Source: Treponema sp.
GTDB taxonomy: Bacteria > Spirochaetota > Spirochaetia > Treponematales > Treponemataceae
Reading direction: 5' to 3'
Length of the DNA stretch: 36,668 bases
Assembly (NCBI GenBank): GCA_022510845.1
Contig: JAFLSR010000022.1
Span: 1-36,668, forward strand
Of the stretch, positions 25,873 through 32,554 are shown in pieces; positions within the stretch are counted from its first letter, which is position 1, and each line of letters opens with the position of its first letter. Under the pieces are notes generated by a model. That model did no database searches. It was not told the origin of the DNA and was given only the letters and a program-made list of their open reading frames with translations. The translations under genes and the position numbers were made by a program.

Positions 25873-26206
25873 GAGAAAATTGTGGTGCATTTTAGGTTGC
25901 TTTTCGCGCGGTGAGATTTTTGCGATTATGATACAAAAAAAATGCAAAAAAATTTGAAAAAATTCAAAAACCACTTGACATACCCCCCCAATGGTATAAT
26001 GCTCACCGTTCTCGCCAAAAAAGGATGCTGGAATTCCTGTTCTGACTGTGGCGCGATTTTGCGGTGGGGTGAAAAATTTGAAAATGTCAACTGCGAAGCG
26101 ACAATTTTCTTTTTGCTTTGGCTTATAATTTTCGGAATTGAAATTGGCTGTATGATTGCTTGCCAATTTTGATAAAAATTCTTTGTTTCTCATTAAGGAG
26201 GTTTGT
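25873..26206 (+). other. Divergent intergenic region tatT / outer-membrane protein, with a doubtful small ORF
   Basis: AT-rich stretch holding the C7-tract promoter (25975-26000). A 76-codon frame (25942-26172) contains CWNSCSDCGAILRWGEKF followed by one predicted membrane helix, like a degenerate zinc-ribbon membrane protein. It has no ribosome binding site, its ATG codons lie upstream of or within the promoter, and the second CxxC is missing, so I regard it as a remnant or chance frame. If transcription starts near 26007 the outer-membrane gene would have a leader of about 200 nt. Confidence 0.3.
25975..26000 (+). promoter_or_regulatory. Promoter with C7 tract in a short 14-bp spacer
   Basis: Perfect TTGACA (25975-25980) and perfect TATAAT (25995-26000) with an extended TGG before the -10. 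They are separated by only 14 bp, of which seven are C (25983-25989). Expansion of the tract by 2-3 bases would restore normal spacing, so this may be a phase-variable switch for the downstream outer-membrane protein. Confidence 0.55.
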
Positions 26207-26794
26207 ATGAGAAAAAGTTTGAAAAGGCTCGCGCTCGTTTTGGCGGTGATGCTCGGCGGCGCTGTGTCACAGGCATGGGACTGGACGTCCTACTGCGAAA
26301 ATTTGGACGGAAACCATTGGCTTGTGAAGGCGGGCATTGGTTATGGGTACGCGCTTGGAAAATTCAAGTATAGTTACGATGTGCTCGGTATGAAACAAGA
26401 GTTTTCCTACAAGGGAGCGGCTGTGGGATTGGCGATTCCAGTCCAAGGCGAATTCCTTTTGAGCAAAATCCCGCTTGGAATTACGCTGAATGCCCGCCCG
26501 CTCTTTGGAAAGACAGGGGGATGGAAAGCCACAAGCATAGCTGTCATGGCTGGCGCGAACTACCATGTGGCTCCTGGACCGGATTGGCTCGATCTCTATG
26601 CGGGATTGGAAATGGGAATGTACTATACTTCAGCCAAATGGGAAGTCCTTGGCTATGACGGAAAAGCTGGCGGCGCGGGATTTGCCTTTGGTGCGCACAT
26701 TGGTACTACGTTCATGTTTTCAAAGCATATCGGCTTGAATTTGGAAGTGGGGTATCCCACTTACGGAAGCGCGTCGGTGGCGTTCGCGTTCTAA
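26207..26794 (+). CDS. Small outer-membrane beta-barrel protein
   Basis: 195 residues from ATG 26207, fixed by TTAAGGAGG 6 nt upstream; an in-frame ATG 51 bp earlier lacks a binding site. The signal peptide is MRKSLKRLALVLAVMLGGAV, with cleavage near SQA-W. The mature part alternates hydrophobic and polar residues with many Gly/Tyr/Trp turns (KAGIGYGYALGKFKYSY, VPVQ-like strands, then LDLYAGLEMGMYY) and ends in ...ASVAFAF with a terminal Phe, as expected for a barrel of about eight strands recognised by BamA. It could be OmpW- or Opa-like; no specific family is certain. A clear terminator follows. Confidence 0.75.
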   Translation: MRKSLKRLALVLAVMLGGAVSQAWDWTSYCENLDGNHWLVKAGIGYGYALGKFKYSYDVLGMKQEFSYKGAAVGLAIPVQGEFLLSKIPLGITLNARPLFGKTGGWKATSIAVMAGANYHVAPGPDWLDLYAGLEMGMYYTSAKWEVLGYDGKAGGAGFAFGAHIGTTFMFSKHIGLNLEVGYPTYGSASVAFAF

Positions 26795-26828
26795 GTTCGT
26801 TTTTGCAAAAAATTTAAAAATAGTTTCA

Positions 26829-26863
26829 ATGGCGTTTCGCTGTGTGCGGAATGCCATTTTTTT
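26829..26863 (+). terminator. Rho-independent terminator of the outer-membrane protein gene
   Basis: ATGGCGTTTCGC pairs with GCGGAATGCCAT over 12 bp (including G-U pairs) around TGTGT, followed by a T7 run. Confidence 0.88.
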
Positions 26864-26865
26864 CT

Positions 26866-26970
26866 CCGCAAAAGCCCCTCCTGCTCGAAAGCGGGGGCGT
26901 TGCGGGGGTGTCCCCCGCTGAGGGGGTAGGACGCAACGAAGTGCGGACGTAGGGGGAGACTTCCCCCGCC
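26866..26970. repeat. GC-rich intergenic palindromic repeat cluster
   Basis: Several G5/C5 stems are packed together: GCGGGGG/CCCCCGC (26902-26918), an enclosing CGTTGCG/CGCAACG (26898-26938) and GGGGGA/TCCCCC (26952-26967). The base composition is unlike the flanking sequence. The arrangement suggests a dispersed intergenic repeat of the REP/BIME kind lying between a terminator and the rsgA promoter. Confidence 0.6.
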
Positions 26971-26978
26971 TTGTGAAC

Positions 26979-27007
26979 TTGAACTTTCTTGAAAAATCCC
27001 CTATACT
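26979..27007 (+). promoter_or_regulatory. Leaderless-type promoter of rsgA-mutS2
   Basis: TTGAAC (26979-26984), 17-bp spacer, TATACT (27002-27007), then 7 nt to the ATG at 27015. There is no ribosome binding site before the ATG, so the mRNA is predicted to be leaderless. Confidence 0.6.
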
Positions 27008-27014
27008 TTTTGAA

Positions 27015-27989
27015 ATGTTCGGAACAATAATCAGCGGCACAAACAATGTTTTTTCGGTGGAGTGCGACGACGGGATTTTGCGCGCGTGCTCGCTCAAAGG
27101 AAAGAAGGTCAAGACCGAAAGGCAGTTCTACAATCCGCTCGCGCCGGGAGACCGCGTGCAGGTGGAGGAAGATTCGCTTTCGGAAAAAAAGGGCAGGATT
27201 CTCGAACTGTGCGAGAGGCGCAATTCGTTTTCGCGCTGGAACATCAAAGGACAAAAGCCGCAGCTCCTTGCCGCCAATTTGGATTTTCTGATTCTCGTGA
27301 CCACGCCCGCGGAGCCTCCGTTCCGTCCGCGTTTTTTGGACAGGGAACTGATTCAAGGCGAGGCGCAGGAACTCGTTCCGATTATCGTGGTGAACAAATT
27401 CGATTTGGCGCAGGAACTTCCGCCCGAAGAAAAGTCCGCGTTCGAAGAGCGGCTTGAAAACTGGGAAAGCCTTGGGTATGAAGTAAAGCGGATTTCCGCG
27501 AAGACAGGGGAGGGGCTGATGGATTTGGCGGAAATGCTGCAAGGAAAGCGGAGCGTGCTCGTGGGGCATTCCGGAGTGGGGAAGTCGAGCCTCGTGAACC
27601 GCCTTGACAACAGCGTCGTGCTGAAGACGGGAAGCCTTTCCAAAAAATACGGACGCGGAGCGCACACCACCACAAAAGGCTCGCTCATCCATCTCACGCT
27701 GAACGAGGCTTTTACAGGCGGCATAAAGGGCGTCCGCGCCGACATCATCGACACCCCCGGAATCCGCCGTTTCATGCTTGGCGAGATTCCGCATGGCGAT
27801 GTGGCTTTGTACTTCCGCGAATTCCGTCCGCTTTTGGGAAAATGCAAATTCGGCGCTTCGTGCACGCACACTTGCGAAGATGGCTGCAAGATTTTGGAAG
27901 CCGTGGAAAGCGGCGCAATCTTGGGCGACCGCTACGAAAGTTTTCGCAGAATCACCGAGGAAATCCGCACTGGAAATTGGAAAGACTGA
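27015..27989 (+). CDS. rsgA: Ribosome biogenesis GTPase RsgA
   Basis: 324 residues from ATG 27015, starting MFGTIISGTNNVFSVE; an in-frame ATG 42 bp earlier falls within the promoter and is rejected. An N-terminal OB fold is followed by a circularly permuted GTPase: VVNKFDLA (G4), ISAKTGEG (G5), then GHSGVGKS (G1, 184-191), TTTKGSLI and DTPGIRRF (G3). The C-terminal zinc knuckle carries Cys277, Cys283, His285 and Cys291 (Cys287 is close by). It assists late 30S maturation. mutS2 starts 2 bp after the stop. Confidence 0.95.
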   Translation: MFGTIISGTNNVFSVECDDGILRACSLKGKKVKTERQFYNPLAPGDRVQVEEDSLSEKKGRILELCERRNSFSRWNIKGQKPQLLAANLDFLILVTTPAEPPFRPRFLDRELIQGEAQELVPIIVVNKFDLAQELPPEEKSAFEERLENWESLGYEVKRISAKTGEGLMDLAEMLQGKRSVLVGHSGVGKSSLVNRLDNSVVLKTGSLSKKYGRGAHTTTKGSLIHLTLNEAFTGGIKGVRADIIDTPGIRRFMLGEIPHGDVALYFREFRPLLGKCKFGASCTHTCEDGCKILEAVESGAILGDRYESFRRITEEIRTGNWKD

Positions 27990-27991
27990 AA

Positions 27992-30592
27992 ATGGATTCT
28001 AAAACTTTGGAAACCTTGGACTATTTTCGTGTGCGAAATCAAGTGGCGGATTTTTGTTCGAGCGAGGAAGGGCGCAACGAGATGCTTTCGCGAATGCCCT
28101 TTTCTTCCGCTGAAGAATTCATTCCGCTCAAAAATTTAAGCCGCGAATGGAAGACTTGCCTCGCGTCGCAAAAAAGCATTTCGCTAAAGCCTTGGCCTTT
28201 TGTGGAAAGTCTCTTTCCGGTCATAAAGACAAGCGGCGCGTTTCTTTCCGTGGAGCAGGTTTTAGCAATCGGGCTTTTTTGCATGAGCGCGAGGGGCGTG
28301 CGCGAGGAAATCAACAGGAACGCTCTCGAACTCAATCTGAAACATTTGCCTTGCCTTGTGGAACGCATTCCGAGTTTGGAGCGAGCCGAAGACGAGATTT
28401 TCAAAGTCATCGACAAAAACGGCGCGTTGAGGGATTTGCCTGAATTGCGCGAAATCAAAAACGCGATTTCAGAACTTCGCCGCGAAATCGAAGGCGCGTT
28501 CAAGAAAATCACTTCGGATGCCGCGTTCGCTTCTGTCCTCGAATCGAACATTCCCGTCGTCCGCGCCCAGCGCGAAGTTCTCGCCATAAAAAGTTCCGAA
28601 CGCTCGAAAGTGCGCGGAATAATCCATGAGGTTTCCAACACGGGGCGGACGGTTTTCGTTGAGCCGGAAGAAGTGGTGCGGCTGAACAACGAGTTGCTGC
28701 AAAAGGAATTCGAATACGAGCGCGCCGTGCGGCAAATCCTCATCGGTCTTTCCGAAAAACTTTCTGCGTTTTATGACGATTTTCTTTCCGCGCTTGAAAT
28801 CATGGTGCGCCTTGACGTGACGAGCGCGGCGGCAAAATGGGGAGAATCGAATGGCTGCAATTACGCGCGTGAAGCCAAAGAAGGCAAGGACATTTTTTTG
28901 CAGGCGGCGCGTCATCCGCTTTTGATGCAGACTTTGGGGCGAGACGCTACGATTCCCCTCGACATGAAATTCGCGGGCGGAAAAAAGGTGATAATAATCA
29001 CAGGCCCAAATGCGGGGGGGAAGACCGCCGCCATAAAGACGTTCGCGCTTCTTTCGCTTTTGAACCAGAGCGGATTTCCCGTTCCGGCAGGCGAAGAAAG
29101 CCGCCTTCCTTTTTTTGACGCTGTTTTCGCGGACATCGGAGACGAGCAGTCGCTGGACGATTCGCTTTCTACGTTCAGTGCGCACATCAAGAACATCGCC
29201 TGCGCGGTGGAGAATGCCACGGAAAAAAGCCTTGTCCTGCTTGACGAGCTTGGAAGCGGAACTGACGGGCAGGAGGGGGCTGCCATCGCGATGGCTGTGC
29301 TCGATTCGCTTCTCGAACGAAAATGTTTTGTCCTTGTTACGACGCATCAGGGCGCGCTCAAAAATTATGGCTGGACGAACCAATCGTGCGAAAACGCGAG
29401 TGTCGAATTTGACGCGGTTTCGATGAAGCCGTGTTATAAAATCGCGATGGGAATTCCGGGTGAAAGCCACGCGCTCGAAATCGCATCCGCCCAAGCGGAA
29501 AAAAATCCTTCGTTTAGAAAGGTGGTGGAGGGCGCGCGAAAATACATCAGCACGCAGGAGGCCGACGTTTCCACTCTCATAAAAGGACTTTCCGAAAAGC
29601 ATTCGGAACTTGACGCGCTTCTTGATGAGCAAAAATTGAAGCGAGAGGAAGTCGAACTGCGTGAGCGGAAAAACCGAGAGGTGCAGATGAACCTCCGCCG
29701 CCGCGAGCACGATTTAAAAGTCGCGCAGAGCAAAGAAGAAAGCCGCTTTTTGCGCGAGACTCGCCGCAAACTCGAAAACCTTGTGCGCGAATTGCGGGAG
29801 GGGGAAATAACGCGCGAAAAAACTTTGGGCGTTCGTGATTTTATAAACGCGCTTGAGCGGACGGAAAAAATTCACGCAGAACAACTCGCCCTTGAAGAAG
29901 AAAACCTTTTGCGAGACGAAGAAAGATTGCAGGAAAAAAACAATTCGCGCGAAAACTCGGAAGGTGCTTCGTTTGATGGTTCGCAAGGTTCTCACAATGC
30001 ATCGAAGTCCAAAAAAAAGCCGCGCAAAAAAAACTCCGAAGCGCTTCTTTACGCTACGCCCACTTTGCCCGAAAGAAAGACTTCTCCACAGAAAATTCCC
30101 GCGCAGTTTGTCGAAGGCGCGAAAGTGAAGTTGAAGTCAGGTGGCGCGGAGGGCGTTCTTTTGCACAAGGAAAGCGGCGCTTCGTGGAGCGTGCAGTTTG
30201 GCGCGATAAAAATGGAAGTGGAGCAAAACAAATTGCGCCTCGTCCAAGATACCCATACCCCGTTAGGGTATACGCACGATGCGCCTATTTACGATTTGGT
30301 CGAAAAAAACGATAATTCGCAGCAGTTGGATTTCTTTCCCGAAAACAAGCCTTTTTTCGAACTGCGGATTTTGGGAATGCGGCGCGACGAGGCGATGAAA
30401 ATTCTCGAAAAGCAAATCGACCTGTGCGTAATCCACGGGCTTCCTTCTTTCAGCGTGATTCACGGAAAGGGAAGCGGCGCGCTCCAGCAGGCGGTGCAGG
30501 ACTATCTTTCGCACAGCCCCGCAGTGAGCGAGTTCCAGTTTGCGGACGCGAACGACGGCGGCTTCGGAAAAACCTATGTCAGGCTTTACTAG
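27992..30592 (+). CDS. mutS2: Endonuclease MutS2
   Basis: 866 residues from ATG 27992; a longer frame to 27842 overlaps rsgA and is out of place. The N-terminal core/clamp region begins TLETLDYFRVRNQVADFCSS, the ATPase has Walker A GPNAGGKT (338-345) and Walker B LVLLDELGSGTD, followed by a long charged coiled coil (about 540-680), a KOW-like stretch (VEGAKVKLKSGGAEG) and a C-terminal Smr nuclease domain with HGKGSGAL (824-831). It acts in recombination control or on stalled ribosomes, as known for the family. Two oddities: a G7 run in the Walker A codons (29014-29020), and an ATACCC/GGGTAT palindrome (30249-30271) in the linker before Smr. Confidence 0.94.
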   Translation: MDSKTLETLDYFRVRNQVADFCSSEEGRNEMLSRMPFSSAEEFIPLKNLSREWKTCLASQKSISLKPWPFVESLFPVIKTSGAFLSVEQVLAIGLFCMSARGVREEINRNALELNLKHLPCLVERIPSLERAEDEIFKVIDKNGALRDLPELREIKNAISELRREIEGAFKKITSDAAFASVLESNIPVVRAQREVLAIKSSERSKVRGIIHEVSNTGRTVFVEPEEVVRLNNELLQKEFEYERAVRQILIGLSEKLSAFYDDFLSALEIMVRLDVTSAAAKWGESNGCNYAREAKEGKDIFLQAARHPLLMQTLGRDATIPLDMKFAGGKKVIIITGPNAGGKTAAIKTFALLSLLNQSGFPVPAGEESRLPFFDAVFADIGDEQSLDDSLSTFSAHIKNIACAVENATEKSLVLLDELGSGTDGQEGAAIAMAVLDSLLERKCFVLVTTHQGALKNYGWTNQSCENASVEFDAVSMKPCYKIAMGIPGESHALEIASAQAEKNPSFRKVVEGARKYISTQEADVSTLIKGLSEKHSELDALLDEQKLKREEVELRERKNREVQMNLRRREHDLKVAQSKEESRFLRETRRKLENLVRELREGEITREKTLGVRDFINALERTEKIHAEQLALEEENLLRDEERLQEKNNSRENSEGASFDGSQGSHNASKSKKKPRKKNSEALLYATPTLPERKTSPQKIPAQFVEGAKVKLKSGGAEGVLLHKESGASWSVQFGAIKMEVEQNKLRLVQDTHTPLGYTHDAPIYDLVEKNDNSQQLDFFPENKPFFELRILGMRRDEAMKILEKQIDLCVIHGLPSFSVIHGKGSGALQQAVQDYLSHSPAVSEFQFADANDGGFGKTYVRLY
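30249..30271. repeat. In-frame ATACCC/GGGTAT palindrome within mutS2
   Basis: ATACCC (30255-30260) and GGGTAT (30266-30271) pair around CGTTA, preceded by a second ATACCC at 30249. The layout is the same as at 7225-7250 in pgeF. It encodes part of the flexible linker (DTHTPLGYTHD) between the KOW-like and Smr domains, where a small insertion would be tolerated. Confidence 0.45.
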
Positions 30593-30622
30593 ACGCGATT
30601 CCGTTTCCAGAAAATTTGCGTC

Positions 30623-30651
30623 TTGAAAAAATTCCTTCTTCGTGCTATCAT
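30623..30651 (+). promoter_or_regulatory. Sigma-70 promoter of argR
   Basis: TTGAAA (30623-30628), 17-bp spacer, TATCAT (30646-30651), 26 nt before the TTG start. The leader contains a GCGGGGCAG element that may serve as a ribosome binding site. Confidence 0.6.
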
Positions 30652-30677
30652 TTTGAAAAAGAACAGCGGGGCAGATT

Positions 30678-31148
30678 TTGAAAGAACGCGACGGCCGCCT
30701 TAAGGCAATCAGAAAAATAATCAAGTCGAACAGAATCGAAAGCCAGGATTCGCTTTTAAAGTTTTTGAACGACGAAGGGTTTGAATTGACGCAGGCGACT
30801 CTTTCGCGCGACCTCAAACTTTTGAAAGTTGGCAAAATCGCGGACGGACATGGAGGGTACGCCTACACCCTCCCCACGGAGGAGGAAAGGCAGGAAAGCG
30901 AGCACATTTTCGTGCAAGATTTTTTGCGCGGATACATCAGCATCGAAACTTCCGGAAACATCGCCGTGATAAAGACATTCCCCGGTTACGCAAGCCCCGT
31001 GTGCAACGCGCTCGACAACATGAATTTCGATGAGGTCTTGGGAACGGTTGCGGGCGAAAATTGCCTCTTCGCCTGTCTACGCGAAGGCGTTTCGGGCGCG
31101 GACTTCATCCGCAAACTCAAAGGACGCATTCCCGAATTGGAAGAATAG
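30678..31148 (+). CDS. argR: Arginine repressor ArgR
   Basis: 156 residues, normal length, starting at TTG 30678. The N-terminal winged helix reads RLKAIRKIIKSNRIESQDSL and continues through LTQATLSRDLKLLKVGKI, the conserved recognition helix (ATLSRDL). The C-terminal oligomerisation and arginine-binding domain includes TFPGYASPVCNALD and GTVAGENCLFACLR; the usual Asp-Asp pair (GTIAGDDT) is replaced by GTVAGEN, so ligand specificity may differ. No arginine biosynthesis gene is in the window. No clear ARG-box palindrome was found at its promoter. Confidence 0.9.
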   Translation: MKERDGRLKAIRKIIKSNRIESQDSLLKFLNDEGFELTQATLSRDLKLLKVGKIADGHGGYAYTLPTEEERQESEHIFVQDFLRGYISIETSGNIAVIKTFPGYASPVCNALDNMNFDEVLGTVAGENCLFACLREGVSGADFIRKLKGRIPELEE

Positions 31149-31189
31149 TTCGTTTGTCGATATTTTTTGGATTTGTCGCGATTTTCTAT

Positions 31190-31217
31190 TGCGCAAAATT
31201 TTTTTTTGTGATATAAT
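31190..31217 (+). promoter_or_regulatory. Promoter of tRNA-Val
   Basis: TTGCGC (31190-31195), 16-bp AT-rich spacer, perfect TATAAT (31212-31217), about 14 nt before the tRNA 5' end. Confidence 0.65.
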
Positions 31218-31231
31218 TCTGACATTGTTTC

Positions 31232-31303
31232 GGACGATTAGCTCAGTGGTAGAGCACTTCCTTCACACGGAAGGGGTCGTTGGTCCAACTCCAACATCGT
31301 CTA
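31232..31303 (+). tRNA. tRNA-Val (anticodon CAC), with atypical T-loop
   Basis: A 72-nt cloverleaf: 7-bp acceptor, D-arm GCTC/GAGC with G18G19, anticodon stem CTTCC/GGAAG with loop TTCACAC (anticodon CAC, reads GUG), 5-nt variable loop and T-stem GTTGG/CCAAC. Two features are unusual: the T-loop is TCCAACT, so position 55 is C instead of the near-universal U, and the first acceptor pair is G-U. CCA is not encoded. It has its own promoter and terminator, which argues that it is transcribed. Confidence 0.85.
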
Positions 31304-31336
31304 AAAAAAATCCGCCTACAAAGGCGGATTTTTTTT
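31303..31336. terminator. Bidirectional terminator between tRNA-Val and pta
   Basis: AAAATCCGCC pairs with GGCGGATTTT around a 6-nt loop (TACAAA), flanked by A8 and T8 runs. It can serve the tRNA on the plus strand and the convergent pta gene on the minus strand. Confidence 0.92.
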
Positions 31337-31349
31337 GTGCGGGGTGTTT

Positions 31350-32381
31350 TCAAGCCTGCAATGCTGTGACTGCCACCGTCGCCACGATGTCGTCAACGTT
31401 GCAGCCGCGGCTCAAATCGTTGAGCGGCTTCGCGAATCCTTGGCAGACAGGGCCGATTGCCATCCAGCCGCCCATTCTCTGCGCGATTTTGTAGCCGATA
31501 TTGCCCGCGTTGATGTTGGGGAAGACGAACACGTTGGCGTGTCCAGCCACTTCGCTTCCCGGGGCTTTCAGCGCGCCCACTTCCGGAGCCACCGCCGCGT
31601 CAAACTGGAACTCACCGTCAAGCGCGAGGGAGGGGTTCTTTTCCTTTGCGAGGCGCACGGCTTCCTGCACTTTCGGAACGCTTTTGAAAAATTTGTCGTC
31701 GTTTCCGCTTCCCTTCGTGGAGAACGAAAGGAGAGCCACGTGCGGTTCGATTCCCGCGATTTTTTTTGCGGTTTCAGCCGTGGCAAGCGCGATGTCGGAA
31801 AGTTCTTCCGCGGAAGGCTCGATGTTGATTGCGCAGTCTGCCAAAAGAGCCACTCCTTCCGGAATGTACTTGTTGCCGCCTTCGGGCGCTACCATGATAA
31901 AACTTGAAGAAACAGTTTTGATGCCGGGGGCAGTCTTTATGACTTGAAGTCCCGGGCGCAATGTGTTCGCCGTGGAATGGCACGCACCCGAAACAAAGCC
32001 GTCCGCGTCGCCCGCTTTGAGAATCAACGCGCCGAACATCGTGCGGTCTTTGAGCAAATACGCCTTCGCTTCTTCCACCGTCGCGTATTCCGGCGCGCCG
32101 GTCTTTTTGTTGATTTTCCCTTCGCGCGCCTTGAAGAGAATTTCCGCGTACTTGTCGATGTTCGCGCTGGTGGCAGGGTCAACAAGTTCGATTCCACTTA
32201 TGTCGGTTTCCGGCGCGACTTTCTTGCATTCATCCGCATTTCCGATGAGGATGATTTTTGCGATGCCTTCGCGCACGATTTTAGCCGCGGCCTCCACCAC
32301 GCGCTTGTCCTCGCCCTCGCACAAGACGATTTTCTTACCTGCCGCCTTGGCCTTTTCCTTTAACTGTTCGACAAAATCCAT
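31350..32381 (-). CDS. pta: Phosphate acetyltransferase
   Basis: 343 residues from ATG 32381, fixed by AAGGAG 7 nt upstream; the frame extends a further 40 codons but without a start signal. The single-domain Pta begins MDFVEQLKEKAKAAGKKIVL and has the conserved ADGFVSGACHSTANTLRPGL, split into ADGFVSG and HSTANTLRP, and late FPNINAGNIGYKIAQRMGG. It converts acetyl-CoA and phosphate to acetyl phosphate on the route to acetate and ATP. No ackA is adjacent. Upstream lies a leader with duplicated segments and hairpins. Confidence 0.95.
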   Translation of the reverse strand: MDFVEQLKEKAKAAGKKIVLCEGEDKRVVEAAAKIVREGIAKIILIGNADECKKVAPETDISGIELVDPATSANIDKYAEILFKAREGKINKKTGAPEYATVEEAKAYLLKDRTMFGALILKAGDADGFVSGACHSTANTLRPGLQVIKTAPGIKTVSSSFIMVAPEGGNKYIPEGVALLADCAINIEPSAEELSDIALATAETAKKIAGIEPHVALLSFSTKGSGNDDKFFKSVPKVQEAVRLAKEKNPSLALDGEFQFDAAVAPEVGALKAPGSEVAGHANVFVFPNINAGNIGYKIAQRMGGWMAIGPVCQGFAKPLNDLSRGCNVDDIVATVAVTALQA

Positions 32382-32388
32382 AATCAAC

Positions 32389-32531
32389 TCCTTGTAAAAC
32401 ACCGCGTTAGCGGTCGCGCATGGATGCGCGAAATCGCAGTTTTGACCGCGAAGCGGACGAAACTGCAAGTTGAAAAAAATACACGGATGTGTTTTTTTCA
32501 ACGCTCCTTTTATAAAACACCGCGTTAGCGG
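32389..32531 (-). repeat. Duplicated leader segment with hairpins upstream of pta
   Basis: Two direct copies of a unit ending in AAAACACCGCGTTAGCGG (32389-32411 and 32504-32531, plus-strand reading; the CTCCTT at one end is the ribosome binding site on the minus strand). Between them lie three stems: CGCGCAT/ATGCGCG, GCAGTTT/AAACTGC enclosing CCGC/GCGG, and a long A/T stem (GTTGAAAAAAA/TTTTTTTCAAC, 32469-32502). Each direct copy also folds as CCGC-GTTA-GCGG. It could be a tandem duplication around an inserted element or a structured mRNA leader. Confidence 0.55.
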
Positions 32532-32554
32532 ATAAGCGTTAGCGCGGAATTGAA

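Noticed and set aside
25942..26172. 76-codon frame with a zinc-ribbon-like CxxC and one membrane helix
   Set aside because: No ribosome binding site, start codons upstream of or within a promoter, and the second cysteine pair missing; noted only as a possible remnant.
26746..26763. AAGTGGG/CCCACTT palindrome near the end of the outer-membrane protein gene
   Set aside because: It encodes a normal barrel strand (EVGYPTYG) and does not share the ATACCC layout of the other two palindromes; probably chance.
26826..27869. 347-codon open frame antisense to rsgA
   Set aside because: It lies fully opposite a clear GTPase gene, has no binding site and has arginine/phenylalanine-rich composition typical of an antisense shadow.
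28469..29710. 413-codon open frame antisense to mutS2
   Set aside because: It is a shadow of a well-supported gene; composition and lack of start signals show it is not coding.
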